Below, in pieces: positions 22,801 through 31,488 of a DNA stretch of 64,000 nucleotides; positions within the stretch are counted from its first letter, which is position 1, and each line of letters begins with the position of its first letter. The notes under the pieces are model-generated. The model was given only the letters and a program-made list of their open reading frames with translations, was not told the origin of the DNA and made no database searches. The position numbers were made by a program, and so were the translations under genes. The DNA comes from Limnomonas spitsbergensis. Taxonomy: Eukaryota; Chlorophyta; Chlorophyceae; Chlamydomonadales. The stretch is from positions 1,848,001 through 1,912,000 of the forward strand of contig JAYJMM010000090.1 in the NCBI GenBank assembly GCA_037349105.1. The letters run 5' to 3'.

Positions 22801-25800
22801 CAGGCGACCCCCTGCGATCTCTCTGACTTCCTCACTGATATCTGCATACAAGTACTGCACTACTGGGATACCTGCCCTGAGTACCATTTCCAGCCCTGAG
22901 CACATACCTCCAAAAGGCTCGAAGAGGACGACTCCTTCGGTCTCCATGGCCCGCACAGCCCCACTTGACAGGCAAGCTGTATCCAGGCCTGCAAGGGAAT
23001 GAGGGGGCGTCACCCGAGGCAAGTCAGCAAGAACATCACTGATCATCGTCCTGGATCGCTCCCTGTTGCTGAACGCCTGCTCTGCTGTACTGACCGGCTG
23101 CGCCTGTTCATCATCGTCAGTGGCGGCAGAGGATATCTCCTGCCCCACCGGTGCTGTCACGCAAGCTGCCTCTGCAGCTCGCAACATCTGTACTCTCCTT
23201 CTGCCCTCCTGCGCCATGCGCACTATCTGGTCTGCATGCCACTGGTTCACTCTGCCCAACCCTGTGAGCAAAGCTACTTGCTTCCCACTTGCCTCCTCCC
23301 TGGCTGCTGGCTCGGGCGCGACTGTATCAAGCCTGGCCCCTGTGCGGTCAGCTGAGGATGGGAGGGGGGATCTGGACGGGATGTCTGCATTCTGGTGGCA
23401 TGCTCCTGAGCGGTGGACAATGGTAATGTCTAGCTCTTGAAGCATGAGAGCCCACCTAGCGTGCTGGCCTACCAACGTCTGGTTGTCCATGAGGTAAGTG
23501 AGCGGCTCATGGTCAGTGATGAGATGCACCTTGCACCCAAACAGCATGTGGCGGTATGTGCGTGCTGCATACACTGCGGCCAGCATCTCCCCCTGGAACG
23601 AGGAATAGTTCCTCTCGCTCTTGTTCAGGGATCTGGATGTGCATGCCACCATATACTCCCGCCCGCTGTCATCACACTGCCCTAGCACTGCGCCTATGCC
23701 TTGCTTAGAGAAATCTGTGTACAATAAGAACGGCCTTGGCGGCCCCTTGCCGTCTGGTCCTGTCCCACTGTAATCTGGTCTGCGCAGGACTCTCCCGCCC
23801 TCGCACATCTCTGTCTTAATCAACTGGAACGCCTGCGACTGCTCTGGCCCCCACACAAACGGGACCCCCTGGACCAGCAATGCGTTGATGCATGCTGCCT
23901 TTTTCGAGAAGTCCGGGACGTAGCACCGGTAGAAATTCAAGAATCCCATGACCTCCTGAATGTTTTTCACCGATGCGGGCTCTGGCAGCGCCATAACTGC
24001 TGCTATCTTAGCAGCGTGCGGCGTGAGCCCCTGGGCCGACACATTGTGACCCAGGTACTCTACTGTTGCACACCCAAACAGGGACTTGTCGGGGTGCGCC
24101 CTTAATCCTACACTGTGGAGCATGTCCAACATCAGCTCCACATGCCTGATGTGTTCTGCCGGTGTGTCACTGTACACTAGCAAATCGTCAATGAATGCTA
24201 CGCAGAACGCACTCAGGCCTGCCCTGGCAATCTCTTCTTCCATCATACGCTGAAAGAAAGGAGGCCCGTTGCGCAGACCGAAATTGAGCTTTGTGTACAT
24301 CCACAGCTCAGGTCCCATCCAGAAAGCTGTCTTAGGCTGGTCCTCGACCTTTATAGGGATCTGCATGAACCCCGACCGGAGATCAACCTTGCTGAATATC
24401 TTGGCAGTGCCCAGGTTCTGAAAAATAGTCTCCATCCTGGGGATGGCAAATTCCTGCTTGGCTGTACGCAGGTTTAACCTGCGCATATCGTGCGCTATTC
24501 GATGGTCTGTCCACTCCCCAGTTTCAGCACTATTTTTGGCTGCTACTACTGAGTTGGCCGCAAACTTGATAGGCCCCCCCTGGGGCACCTTGACTATGAT
24601 GCCTGCCTCAATCATCGGCTGACACTTTTCCTTAAAAATTGCTGCTTTAGGCGGTGGCATATCCCTGGACTTCTGAAAGCACGAACTGACCTCGTCTTCT
24701 AAAGCCAGTGTAAACTCACCCTGCGTGCCGCAGTAGCCTGGTAGATCCTCCATGGAGTAAGCGAATGCTCCTTGGCGATCCCTGAGGCTCTGCTCCAGGC
24801 TCTCCTGCTGCTCCGCAGTGAAGTCGGGGTGCTTGCCCAGCAGCCATCCCTCCTTGGTCTTGACGTACTCTGCGGGTGGCTCCACTACTCCCCCCGGCTG
24901 AAACATGTCGCTCACCACAGCCGCCTGCGGGTCGTCCACCGCGGGCAGCTCTTCCTCGCCAGTGGTGCTGCCGTTGTGCCATCTCTCCTGCTGGCTGCAT
25001 GCGCCCCTCCCGCCGGTGTCCCTCATGGAGCTGACAGCCGGTGGGCGCAACCATCCAGACGACAGCTTTGCTGCTGCCTCCCTTCCAGAAACAAAAGCAC
25101 CTTGGCCTGCTGTAAATCCTCCTCCTCGCACTCCCTGCCCGGTAGCTTGCGCCCCCGGCACACACACCGACAGCAGAAGCCACACCAGTATCAGCTGGAG
25201 CGCCCCCGTAAGGATCCCTTTAATTGCTGTACAGGTGAGGAGTCCTCTGCACGCTGTCGTCTTCCTCATGGGTTGCTGCGGTAACTGTTCTGCGGGCTGA
25301 ACGCCTGGCTCTGTAATCTGCGCTGGCGGCTGCTGTCCTCTGGCCCACGTGATCTCCAGGTCTACCTGGCTGACCCTGAGTGGCAGGGCTGGGCAGTCCA
25401 ATCCTGGTCTGCTGCCTCGGTTCCTGTCCGCGGCCGCCCTCTGCGCCTTTCCTGCGCGTCTCCTGGCCTTCTTAGACTTCTTTCCTTGCAACTTGGCAGT
25501 GTCAGCCCAAATTGCACTGGCCCTTGCTGGCCCTGCTCCTGGGATCTGTCCTATGCTGCACTGTGCCATTCTCTCCTGCCTGTAGTTGGCGCGCTGCACA
25601 GCCTTACTGCTGCCTGCGCCCGCGGGCTCATCCTGCCCACAGCCCCGTCGTATGGTGTCCTGCGCGCCGGCAACCCTGCTGGCGAGGTCCTCGCCCCTGC
25701 CGGTTTGGGCTTGTCTGCTGCGGCTGTCCGACGGCTGTTGGGTGTCCGCTCCTTCTGCCCTCCCCGTGTAGAGGGCTGATACTCTCTCCGTCAGCTCCTC

Positions 25801-28800
25801 CCGTAGCTCCCTGACCGCCCTGCTGTAACCTCCCATCCTGGGGTCCGGATCGGGCTGTGGTAGCATTTTAAGTCGAAACAGCAGGCTAGCCTCCTGGCCC
25901 GCCTCTTGCTGCCCCATTTCCTGCCTTCGTAGCACGTCCAGCTGATCTACAAAGTTCCTGAGCACTGCAACCCAGCGTCCCGTGCTGTACTCTGCTGGGT
26001 CACCCCAAGGCCCCTGTGCCGCTGTCTGTGCTGGCTGGCGGATCTGTGGGTATCCTGGGCGCCCGTTGCTCTTCTTGTCTGCTGCTGCCTCCTCGGGCCT
26101 GTGAGCGCGCTGGTCTGCTGCCTGCTGAAGGCTGATCCCCGCTGTGACCTGGTTTGCCTCTTCCTCCAACGTGATTCCGTTACCAAGCTCTATAGCGGCC
26201 CTCCTGCTTCTGCGCTCTTTCATTGCTGCCTGCTCCTGAAAGATGCCGCGCATCCACGCGCGCCTCAGCTGTGGCAGCTCTCCCACCATGCCGTACCTTG
26301 GACTTCCTGGTCCTGGGCCGCTGTATGCTGGCACGTAGTTGCCCTCTGCATCCCGAGCCTCTGCTCTGGTGACGCTATCCTGGTCCGAGGGCCTGGCTCC
26401 TGCCTCGTGCCACTCCTCATCTGACTCGGTGATCTCAACCAGTGGTGGTGGGCCCTCTGAAACGTTGTCGCTGAGCTCTGGGATCCTGCTGTCTGAGTCC
26501 TCCGTGGGCGGTGTGCTGACACTGTCCAGGGGCGCCTGGGGCTCTGCCCGTCCCCTAGGCTCAGCCTCCAGTGCTGATACCCCCAAGTCGTCCACATACT
26601 CCAGCAGCTCCCATGAGGCTGCTGCCGCCCCAAATGTTACAAATGCCACCTGGGTCCATTCCGGCTCCTCATCCTGGACAGGGCCGTCGGTGGCTGCCGC
26701 TGGCTCCTCTGCATCGGCGCCTCGCCTGCCCACCGGCCCATGTCCCCTACTCGGCTGGTTCCTCAAGTCCTCCAACTCCTCCTCGATGCCTACTTCCCCT
26801 GCTCCTCTGAACAGAGGGTGCAGCGTGCGCACCCCTGCTGGGTGCGCTTGTCTCCACAACTGCGTCGTTATGACGTCAGCCTGCCAATAGGGCAGCACGC
26901 TGCTGGCCCTGTTGTCGTGCCACGCCCTCCGCTCCTGACGCACCCACTGGTGCACATATGCTGCCAGGCGTTCTACTGCGAACGGCGAGCTCGCCAGCTC
27001 TTCCTCTCCTTCCCACATGGCTCCTGATGCTGGCGACTGCTGGGGTCCGTAAGGCCATGTTGGACAGGCTGTTACCTCTGTAGGCGCCCACTGATCCTCT
27101 ACGCCCCACACATGCCGCATGGCCGCTGATCGCTGTCCTGGGAGCAGGACCCTCTGCAGCGCCATTAGCATGAGCGTCCACACTGTCGGGTCTGCTCCCC
27201 TAGCGTAGGTATAGGCATGGAACTCCGCCTCGTCTACTGACGCGCACTTAGTGACTGCCACGTCCTGCTGGTGCCTTGCAAACAGGTAGACGGGCATATC
27301 ATCGTGAGTCGCGTGCATGTGGATCCATGCCGATGAAACGGGCAACTCCTCATCAGCCATCTCCTCATAGTAGTAAGTTACTAGCTGCTGGACTGGAATG
27401 GCTGCCCTGGCGTCCCCTGGCGCTGGCCCCCACGGCACTGCTTGTCCTGCGACCGTCCTGGGGATGACGATGGACGCCTCTATGGTCGCCTCACACCGCC
27501 CTGGCCTGCCTGGGTGACACAGCCCTGCCCTCACTGGGGCCTGCTCTGTTGTTTCCACAAATCTCTCGAACTCGCCCATGGCTTGGACTGGCACATAAAA
27601 TGCGCGGTCTCTGAGGGCTGGGTGCCCCATCAGCTCACGGACACAATCCATCGCCCACGGTGTGCGCATGAATCCTGGCTGCGCGCCCTGCCACATCCCC
27701 TCGGCTGGCGCAATGTCTGGCATGTCCGGGTGCGCCCAGCATGCTGCATCCACCGCTGTGATGCCTGCTGCAATGGCGAGATTCACCATCTCGCTAACGC
27801 AGTGTGCATAGATGGGGTGCCGCGACCATCCCCTCTGCATGTAATCTGCTATATTTGTGCTGGGCAGGATGTATCCTTTGAGCGCAACGCCCAGCATGAC
27901 AGCTGTCACTGCGTCCCACGGGAAAATCATCCTGGCAACTGCCTGCATGGCTGCTGCCCTGTCAACACATGTCTGCTCTCCGCCGTCCAGGAGCCTATGG
28001 TTCTGCAACCGACATGGCCCGTCCCTGCACTCCCCTGGCATAGTCAGCATGGCCCCGGAGGTGGACGCCTCTGGCATCTCTTCCCCCAGGCGGAAGTACT
28101 GCACAAAGGGCTCGCCTGCTGGCAGCGACTGCGGGAACGGCTGTATGTAGATGCGTTCTCTGCTGTAGGACCTGTCTCTGCTGAAGGACTGGTCAAGCTG
28201 CCTGTCCTCGCCCCTTGCGTCAGACCTCCTTTCCCTCTCGCTGCCGTGCTGTGTCTCTTCGTCCTCGTCGATTCCTCCCCAAGCATTGCACCGAGAGCTG
28301 GTGCCTTTATGGGTCCTAACGGGCCCCGCCCGAGCGTCCAGCTGGCTCCCTGCTGCGGTCCCTCTGGCCGCTGGGCGTCGCAACCCCGCTCTGTGTGGCT
28401 CCTCTGTCTCGGCGGCTGCTCCCGCTACCCCTCTGCCTGTGTCTTGATTGCCCTCCGGGGTACCTGGACATAACACGCCAAACTCTCTTTCATGCAAGGG
28501 CGAGGGTTCCTGAGGCTCATATCTGCCTGCTGAAAGGTTGGATCCTGAATCGGTATCCCACCCGTCTACGTCGTGCTGGGGTACTGCCTCCCGCTCGCGT
28601 CTCTCAAACTCATCCCACTGCTCATCATACTTGTCCCATTCCCTGTCTAGGAACCTCTGCATCAGATTTGGCCATCCTACACACGGAGCTGGGCACCCCC
28701 TCCTCTGGAGATCCTTCAAGAACTCCAACGCATGTGCTACGGATCTGGCCGACCCTGCAGGCATAGTCCCATAATGGTTCATGGCTAACGCCTCTACAGC

Positions 28801-31479
28801 CATCGCCCAGTGGCTTACCTGACTGGCTACCTGCCCTTCTGGCACCCTCTGAGGGGCCACCTGAACTGGTCCTGCCTGACTGACCTCAGCCTGGTAGGCA
28901 TCTCTGTCCTGGCTAATTTCCATGTGGCCTGTCATGAAGCACGTGTGGCCTCCTGTCCCCTCCCACCTTGGTTGCTCGCCCTCCGGTGGTTCCTGTCGCG
29001 CTGGCGGTTCTGGCCACGCGCTGGGGCCTGCTGCCCCCTGCTGGAAGTCCCTTGCACTGGGAGTTCCCATGGCAGTATCGAAGGTCCTGCGCCTGCTCTC
29101 CATGGGCATCCCCTGGCCCCTGCCTGGGCCCCAGGTTCCATAGCCCCGTGCTGGGCCTGCAGGCGCCCCTGGCCTATCGCCTGTCAGCCCGGCCTGCTCC
29201 GGGTTGGTGCACTCGTTGGCAAAGTGCCCCGGCTGATTGCACTTGAAGCACAATCCACCATGGCGCGGTCCCAGGTGACGCCTAGGCTCTGCCGCCCCGC
29301 TGCCCTCTGCCAGGGTTCTGTTTGTGGGCCCGGGGCCTGGGCCTCTCTGGTGCTCCTGCCCCTGCCTGTAAGGCCTGGCAACCTCAGCATGGTGCCGTTC
29401 CCTGGATCTGCCCCTGGGCTGGTCCCTGCATGGTGACCGCTGTCTGCGGTCCCTGCTCCTTTCCTCGCTGTTGCTGCGCCTCCCTGCGCCCTGCCGCTGG
29501 GTCCTGGCTGCCGGCGTTGGCACCGCCCCTTGGCGCTCCTCACTGATGGCCCTTTGCGCGCTTCTGCTGCGCCGTCGTAGCCTTCTGTCCCCTGAGCCGC
29601 TCTCGTCGCTGCTAGAAGGACTGCGCTTCTTCGGCTCCTCCATGCCGGAATGCTCGCTGTCCACGTCTCGTAGCGGGGACGGAGTCGCCAACATTGCCCT
29701 GACGCACCCCGCCAACTCTGGGTCTGTTTCAAACGGGAGTGGCTGCCCGTGGTTTGGCGGCCCCCCCAAGTGTTGTAGTCCCAGGGCCTCCTGCAGCCCG
29801 GTCAGCTCCTCTGCCCGCAGGATGTACTCTCGCTGGACCGTTGTCATGACCTGCTGACCATCCGTGATGACCTTCCACCCGGCCAGCTGGCCTTTCAGGT
29901 AATCCACAAATTCTGCTGACTGCTTCCACATTTGCCGCTCTCTCCATCTTAGAGCCTTTTTCAGCCCGTTGACTTGCCCTGCCAGCCTGTTGATTTGCCT
30001 GTCTTGTGGGCTGGTCCCTGGCTCTGGAACCTTCTCTACGCTGCAATCTTCCTCCTCCTCTGCTTCCTGCGCCTCATCTTCGCTGTTGCTGGCTGATTGC
30101 GCGGGGGCCCTTGCCGCCCCTGGCTTTCCTTGCCCCTGCTGCTGTTGCGCCTGCCTATCCTTGCCGCTGCTGGCCTGCTGCACTCTAGGCCCTGCCACCT
30201 GCGGTTGCTTTTGCAGCTGCTGCTGTTGCTGCTGCTGCTCTCCCCTGCTGCGCGTTGAAGTTGCCTGTGCAGCTCTATCGGCTGCAGCTGTGCCGTATCC
30301 CCTCCTCTGCGCTGCAGGCGGCCCTGCCTGCACCGCAGGCGCTGTTTCGGGTGTCCGCGAAAAGTCCTGAATCCTCCTCTCACACTCCTCCACCGCGTGC
30401 TTGTCTGGTTTTCCGCACAAGGCGCACGGGTAGGCGGGGCATGCTGGCATGAAGTCCCTGACCGCCCTCTTCTCAACGTCAGAGAGTTCCGCGGCTCTGC
30501 GCGCTCTTGCCATCTCCTCTGCGGTTGGTGTGGCGGTCTCTTCCACTGCTGCTTCGACTGGCACCGGCCTGCGCCTTTGTAGCCTGGGGTTTGGCTCGCT
30601 GCTGGGTCCTGCGCCCTGTTCGGCCCTCATAGCGGTACCTGCGCGTGTGGCCATGGAATGCTGTAAGAGCGGTTCGTGCTCTGTTTCAACTGTTGCAGCT
30701 GGCCACCCCTCTCTTTCTGCGAATCCACACTGAATTCCTGCCCATGCCACTGCTGCTGCCTGGTACCCCCCTGCCGGAGATGCCCGCAGTAGTGGCAGCG
30801 TAAGGTCCTTGACCCCTTGCACTCTCTGTGGGCCCTCTCTGGGCCGTAAGGTCAGCCTTCCTGCTGCCTCTAAGACCCCGTTATACTTGAGGAACTCTGG
30901 GTTCCCTACCAAGTGCTCATATGCATCCGGTGGTGTCTTAACGACTCTGACCACCGTGGGCTCCATAATGGCATTGGGCCCTCCGTATCCATACACCACA
31001 TAAATGAACAGTACTCCATACAGATCTGCCCCTGCATTGTCTGTGGTACGAATCTTCTCGTCTGTACGCACCAGCTCCGCCCCCATGGCAACTAATTGCT
31101 CTGCAATATTGACAGTGATGACATGGCACGTGCATGCGGAGTCCATGAGTGCTTTCTGAGCCACCAGGACCTTCCCATTGACCATAAGTCCCACACACTG
31201 CTCTAGGTTGCTTCTGTCATTTTTGAAATACTGCAGCTTGGGTGCAGCCGTCACCGTTCTACCCTCTGGCCTGGTGTTACTAGTCTCACCCCTGTGGCCG
31301 GTGCTGTCTCCTCCCATGGGCATCGTGGTGAACGACAGCGCTGAGAGCCGCTCGTTCAACTTGAACACCTGTAGGCGGATGTCAGACATATCGTCAGCTA
31401 GTTTACTCAATACCAGCCTCTTTGCTCCCTTCCTGGAGGGTTGTACCGTGAATCCTGGTACTGGTTCCTCCTCCTGCAA
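19831..31479 (-). CDS. pol: Pol polyprotein: protease, RT, RNase H, DNMT3-like methyltransferase, integrase, PHD
   Basis: 3,882 residues counted from the TTG at 31477-31479, in the same frame as gag and separated from it only by TAA 31483-31485. Order: aspartic-protease-like LMDSACTCHV (D113); zinc-knuckle-like CALCGKPDKHAVEEC near 355; CCHC CFKCNQPGHFANEC (744-757); a long Pro/Arg/Glu-rich and then unrecognised region to about 2230 with one hydrophobic segment near 2078-2108. RT follows at about 2250-2450 (FIDD, D2431/D2432) and RNase H near 2585 (LYTDFSKQGIGAVLG). The C5-methyltransferase is at about 2846-3177 (C2947). Integrase has an H2C2 domain near 3350-3395 and D3421, D3481, E3516. The PHD finger is at 3720-3764. 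The first internal ATG is at residue 31, so expression probably needs readthrough of the TAA or internal initiation. Very long for a Ty3 pol. Confidence 0.88.
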   Translation of the reverse strand: MQEEEPVPGFTVQPSRKGAKRLVLSKLADDMSDIRLQVFKLNERLSALSFTTMPMGGDSTGHRGETSNTRPEGRTVTAAPKLQYFKNDRSNLEQCVGLMVNGKVLVAQKALMDSACTCHVITVNIAEQLVAMGAELVRTDEKIRTTDNAGADLYGVLFIYVVYGYGGPNAIMEPTVVRVVKTPPDAYEHLVGNPEFLKYNGVLEAAGRLTLRPREGPQRVQGVKDLTLPLLRASPAGGYQAAAVAWAGIQCGFAEREGWPAATVETEHEPLLQHSMATRAGTAMRAEQGAGPSSEPNPRLQRRRPVPVEAAVEETATPTAEEMARARRAAELSDVEKRAVRDFMPACPAYPCALCGKPDKHAVEECERRIQDFSRTPETAPAVQAGPPAAQRRGYGTAAADRAAQATSTRSRGEQQQQQQQLQKQPQVAGPRVQQASSGKDRQAQQQQGQGKPGAARAPAQSASNSEDEAQEAEEEEDCSVEKVPEPGTSPQDRQINRLAGQVNGLKKALRWRERQMWKQSAEFVDYLKGQLAGWKVITDGQQVMTTVQREYILRAEELTGLQEALGLQHLGGPPNHGQPLPFETDPELAGCVRAMLATPSPLRDVDSEHSGMEEPKKRSPSSSDESGSGDRRLRRRSRSAQRAISEERQGAVPTPAARTQRQGAGRRSNSEERSRDRRQRSPCRDQPRGRSRERHHAEVARPYRQGQEHQRGPGPGPTNRTLAEGSGAAEPRRHLGPRHGGLCFKCNQPGHFANECTNPEQAGLTGDRPGAPAGPARGYGTWGPGRGQGMPMESRRRTFDTAMGTPSARDFQQGAAGPSAWPEPPARQEPPEGEQPRWEGTGGHTCFMTGHMEISQDRDAYQAEVSQAGPVQVAPQRVPEGQVASQVSHWAMAVEALAMNHYGTMPAGSARSVAHALEFLKDLQRRGCPAPCVGWPNLMQRFLDREWDKYDEQWDEFERREREAVPQHDVDGWDTDSGSNLSAGRYEPQEPSPLHEREFGVLCPGTPEGNQDTGRGVAGAAAETEEPHRAGLRRPAARGTAAGSQLDARAGPVRTHKGTSSRCNAWGGIDEDEETQHGSERERRSDARGEDRQLDQSFSRDRSYSRERIYIQPFPQSLPAGEPFVQYFRLGEEMPEASTSGAMLTMPGECRDGPCRLQNHRLLDGGEQTCVDRAAAMQAVARMIFPWDAVTAVMLGVALKGYILPSTNIADYMQRGWSRHPIYAHCVSEMVNLAIAAGITAVDAACWAHPDMPDIAPAEGMWQGAQPGFMRTPWAMDCVRELMGHPALRDRAFYVPVQAMGEFERFVETTEQAPVRAGLCHPGRPGRCEATIEASIVIPRTVAGQAVPWGPAPGDARAAIPVQQLVTYYYEEMADEELPVSSAWIHMHATHDDMPVYLFARHQQDVAVTKCASVDEAEFHAYTYARGADPTVWTLMLMALQRVLLPGQRSAAMRHVWGVEDQWAPTEVTACPTWPYGPQQSPASGAMWEGEEELASSPFAVERLAAYVHQWVRQERRAWHDNRASSVLPYWQADVITTQLWRQAHPAGVRTLHPLFRGAGEVGIEEELEDLRNQPSRGHGPVGRRGADAEEPAAATDGPVQDEEPEWTQVAFVTFGAAAASWELLEYVDDLGVSALEAEPRGRAEPQAPLDSVSTPPTEDSDSRIPELSDNVSEGPPPLVEITESDEEWHEAGARPSDQDSVTRAEARDAEGNYVPAYSGPGPGSPRYGMVGELPQLRRAWMRGIFQEQAAMKERRSRRAAIELGNGITLEEEANQVTAGISLQQAADQRAHRPEEAAADKKSNGRPGYPQIRQPAQTAAQGPWGDPAEYSTGRWVAVLRNFVDQLDVLRRQEMGQQEAGQEASLLFRLKMLPQPDPDPRMGGYSRAVRELREELTERVSALYTGRAEGADTQQPSDSRSRQAQTGRGEDLASRVAGAQDTIRRGCGQDEPAGAGSSKAVQRANYRQERMAQCSIGQIPGAGPARASAIWADTAKLQGKKSKKARRRAGKAQRAAADRNRGSRPGLDCPALPLRVSQVDLEITWARGQQPPAQITEPGVQPAEQLPQQPMRKTTACRGLLTCTAIKGILTGALQLILVWLLLSVCVPGAQATGQGVRGGGFTAGQGAFVSGREAAAKLSSGWLRPPAVSSMRDTGGRGACSQQERWHNGSTTGEEELPAVDDPQAAVVSDMFQPGGVVEPPAEYVKTKEGWLLGKHPDFTAEQQESLEQSLRDRQGAFAYSMEDLPGYCGTQGEFTLALEDEVSSCFQKSRDMPPPKAAIFKEKCQPMIEAGIIVKVPQGGPIKFAANSVVAAKNSAETGEWTDHRIAHDMRRLNLRTAKQEFAIPRMETIFQNLGTAKIFSKVDLRSGFMQIPIKVEDQPKTAFWMGPELWMYTKLNFGLRNGPPFFQRMMEEEIARAGLSAFCVAFIDDLLVYSDTPAEHIRHVELMLDMLHSVGLRAHPDKSLFGCATVEYLGHNVSAQGLTPHAAKIAAVMALPEPASVKNIQEVMGFLNFYRCYVPDFSKKAACINALLVQGVPFVWGPEQSQAFQLIKTEMCEGGRVLRRPDYSGTGPDGKGPPRPFLLYTDFSKQGIGAVLGQCDDSGREYMVACTSRSLNKSERNYSSFQGEMLAAVYAARTYRHMLFGCKVHLITDHEPLTYLMDNQTLVGQHARWALMLQELDITIVHRSGACHQNADIPSRSPLPSSADRTGARLDTVAPEPAAREEASGKQVALLTGLGRVNQWHADQIVRMAQEGRRRVQMLRAAEAACVTAPVGQEISSAATDDDEQAQPVSTAEQAFSNRERSRTMISDVLADLPRVTPPHSLAGLDTACLSSGAVRAMETEGVVLFEPFGGMCSGLEMVLRAGIPVVQYLYADISEEVREIAGGRLLQLHKRFPQLLPVRAFDKAFRALPQDVYAITAEHLKEAGAQEGRQWFMVAGWECQDLSSAGKGRGLAGERSKSFFPLVKLLGTLQFLQGPRPPAYLIENVAMQLNQKSEKASVEAFQEVCRILGTPALFDAAQVGSCAHRTRNYWGNIAPAADIEFVIRASTRSYEGIVDDILDKGSKAQVVSCPDNGGYRINVTGQPRKVLPCLMATPSSYAFRNGQNGMVYRPMGDLQEPNANERERAMGYAVGSTLPRPDFPEAARRAALGRCMDSWALSAWLNVALECAKIMPAELTRRAKLPGQDRDPVLGATLMSSHYALATAGNACSGSGEAAASYRQCLGESAAADWADAAQEPGGNASEAQVHVEIRVTREIESEKDQPGCHAGASARVDVWADEPVLRFLREKTYVQGTELGEQTRIQRRAAPFQWESERGGILMRLMPDGRRCVVPRPEDRLAVIQTAHAGTGHFGSHRTAFMVMQQHWWRGLRAAVKKAVQECGVCDRARASTFNHIQPNLHPLPIEGLFFRWGVDLCGPFTTTSRGNRFVMVCVEHYSKWVELIPIPSKASDVTALAFFQNVVARFGGCAEVVTDQGTEFQGEFQDMLLDCFIDHRTTSANHPQADGLSERAVQTLKAGLRKCCEEGSSDESWDKMVPWVALGFRCSPQQATRMAPYEVLFGQRPTFPSRVGADLWSTAKVATAEEAADLLLARVARIKEALPVAGEHLKIAQHRDKLRYARIRGGGYVPQVRRFAEGDYVYVKYSSERRSLDPKARPEILRVKTLGATGTLVLEGADGLTVTENAVNCSPCHLPNLRGVVDFSGTRPNNSLSCEVCQLPDRGEVMLLCDACNTGWHMDCLVPVLKEVPEGEWLCPHCTPEDKGAGPAAVAGPPTEERSLQVQGRPSPAARAAARTAQEADVMDRPEVEVMATNPATRQMERGIARPMANGLYDISYTTGRGEANVTPRAVTRRAKVAKEAAREEEESALEDFTGT
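20188..20322 (-). other. PHD finger after the integrase
   Basis: Residues 3720-3764 of pol show the complete Cys4-His-Cys3 pattern: CEVC, CDAC, H and C in WHMDC, and CPHC, with the typical aromatic residue two before the last Cys pair (WLCPHC). PHD fingers read histone H3 tails. The position is where chromoviruses carry a chromodomain, so a targeting role for the integrase is a reasonable inference. Confidence 0.85.
21950..22945 (-). other. DNMT3-like cytosine-5 methyltransferase domain within pol
   Basis: Residues ~2846-3177 of pol. Motif I is FEPFGGMCSGLEMVLRAG (AdoMet binding). Motif IV is GWECQDLSSAGKG with catalytic Cys 2947; the usual Pro before the Cys is Glu. Motif VI is YLIENVAMQ (E2991). 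Motif VIII is HRTRNYWGNI, close to the RARYFWGN signature of DNMT3. Motifs IX-X are GRCMDSWALSAWL. The set and order match de novo (DNMT3-type) enzymes. All residues of the chemical core except the Pro are present, so activity is plausible. Confidence 0.85.
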
Positions 31480-31488
31480 AGGTTATGG
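31480..31488 (-). promoter_or_regulatory. In-frame gag-pol stop (TAA), possible readthrough site
   Basis: On the minus strand gag ends TTG CCA TAA CCT TTG CAG, and pol continues in the same frame without any other stop. Same-frame gag-pol junctions with a single stop occur in some retroelements that use readthrough. The context here is not one I can identify as a known readthrough signal. Confidence 0.45.

Noticed and set aside
31477..31479. TTG as the true start of pol
   Set aside because: It follows directly after the gag stop in the same frame; readthrough is more likely than independent initiation at TTG.
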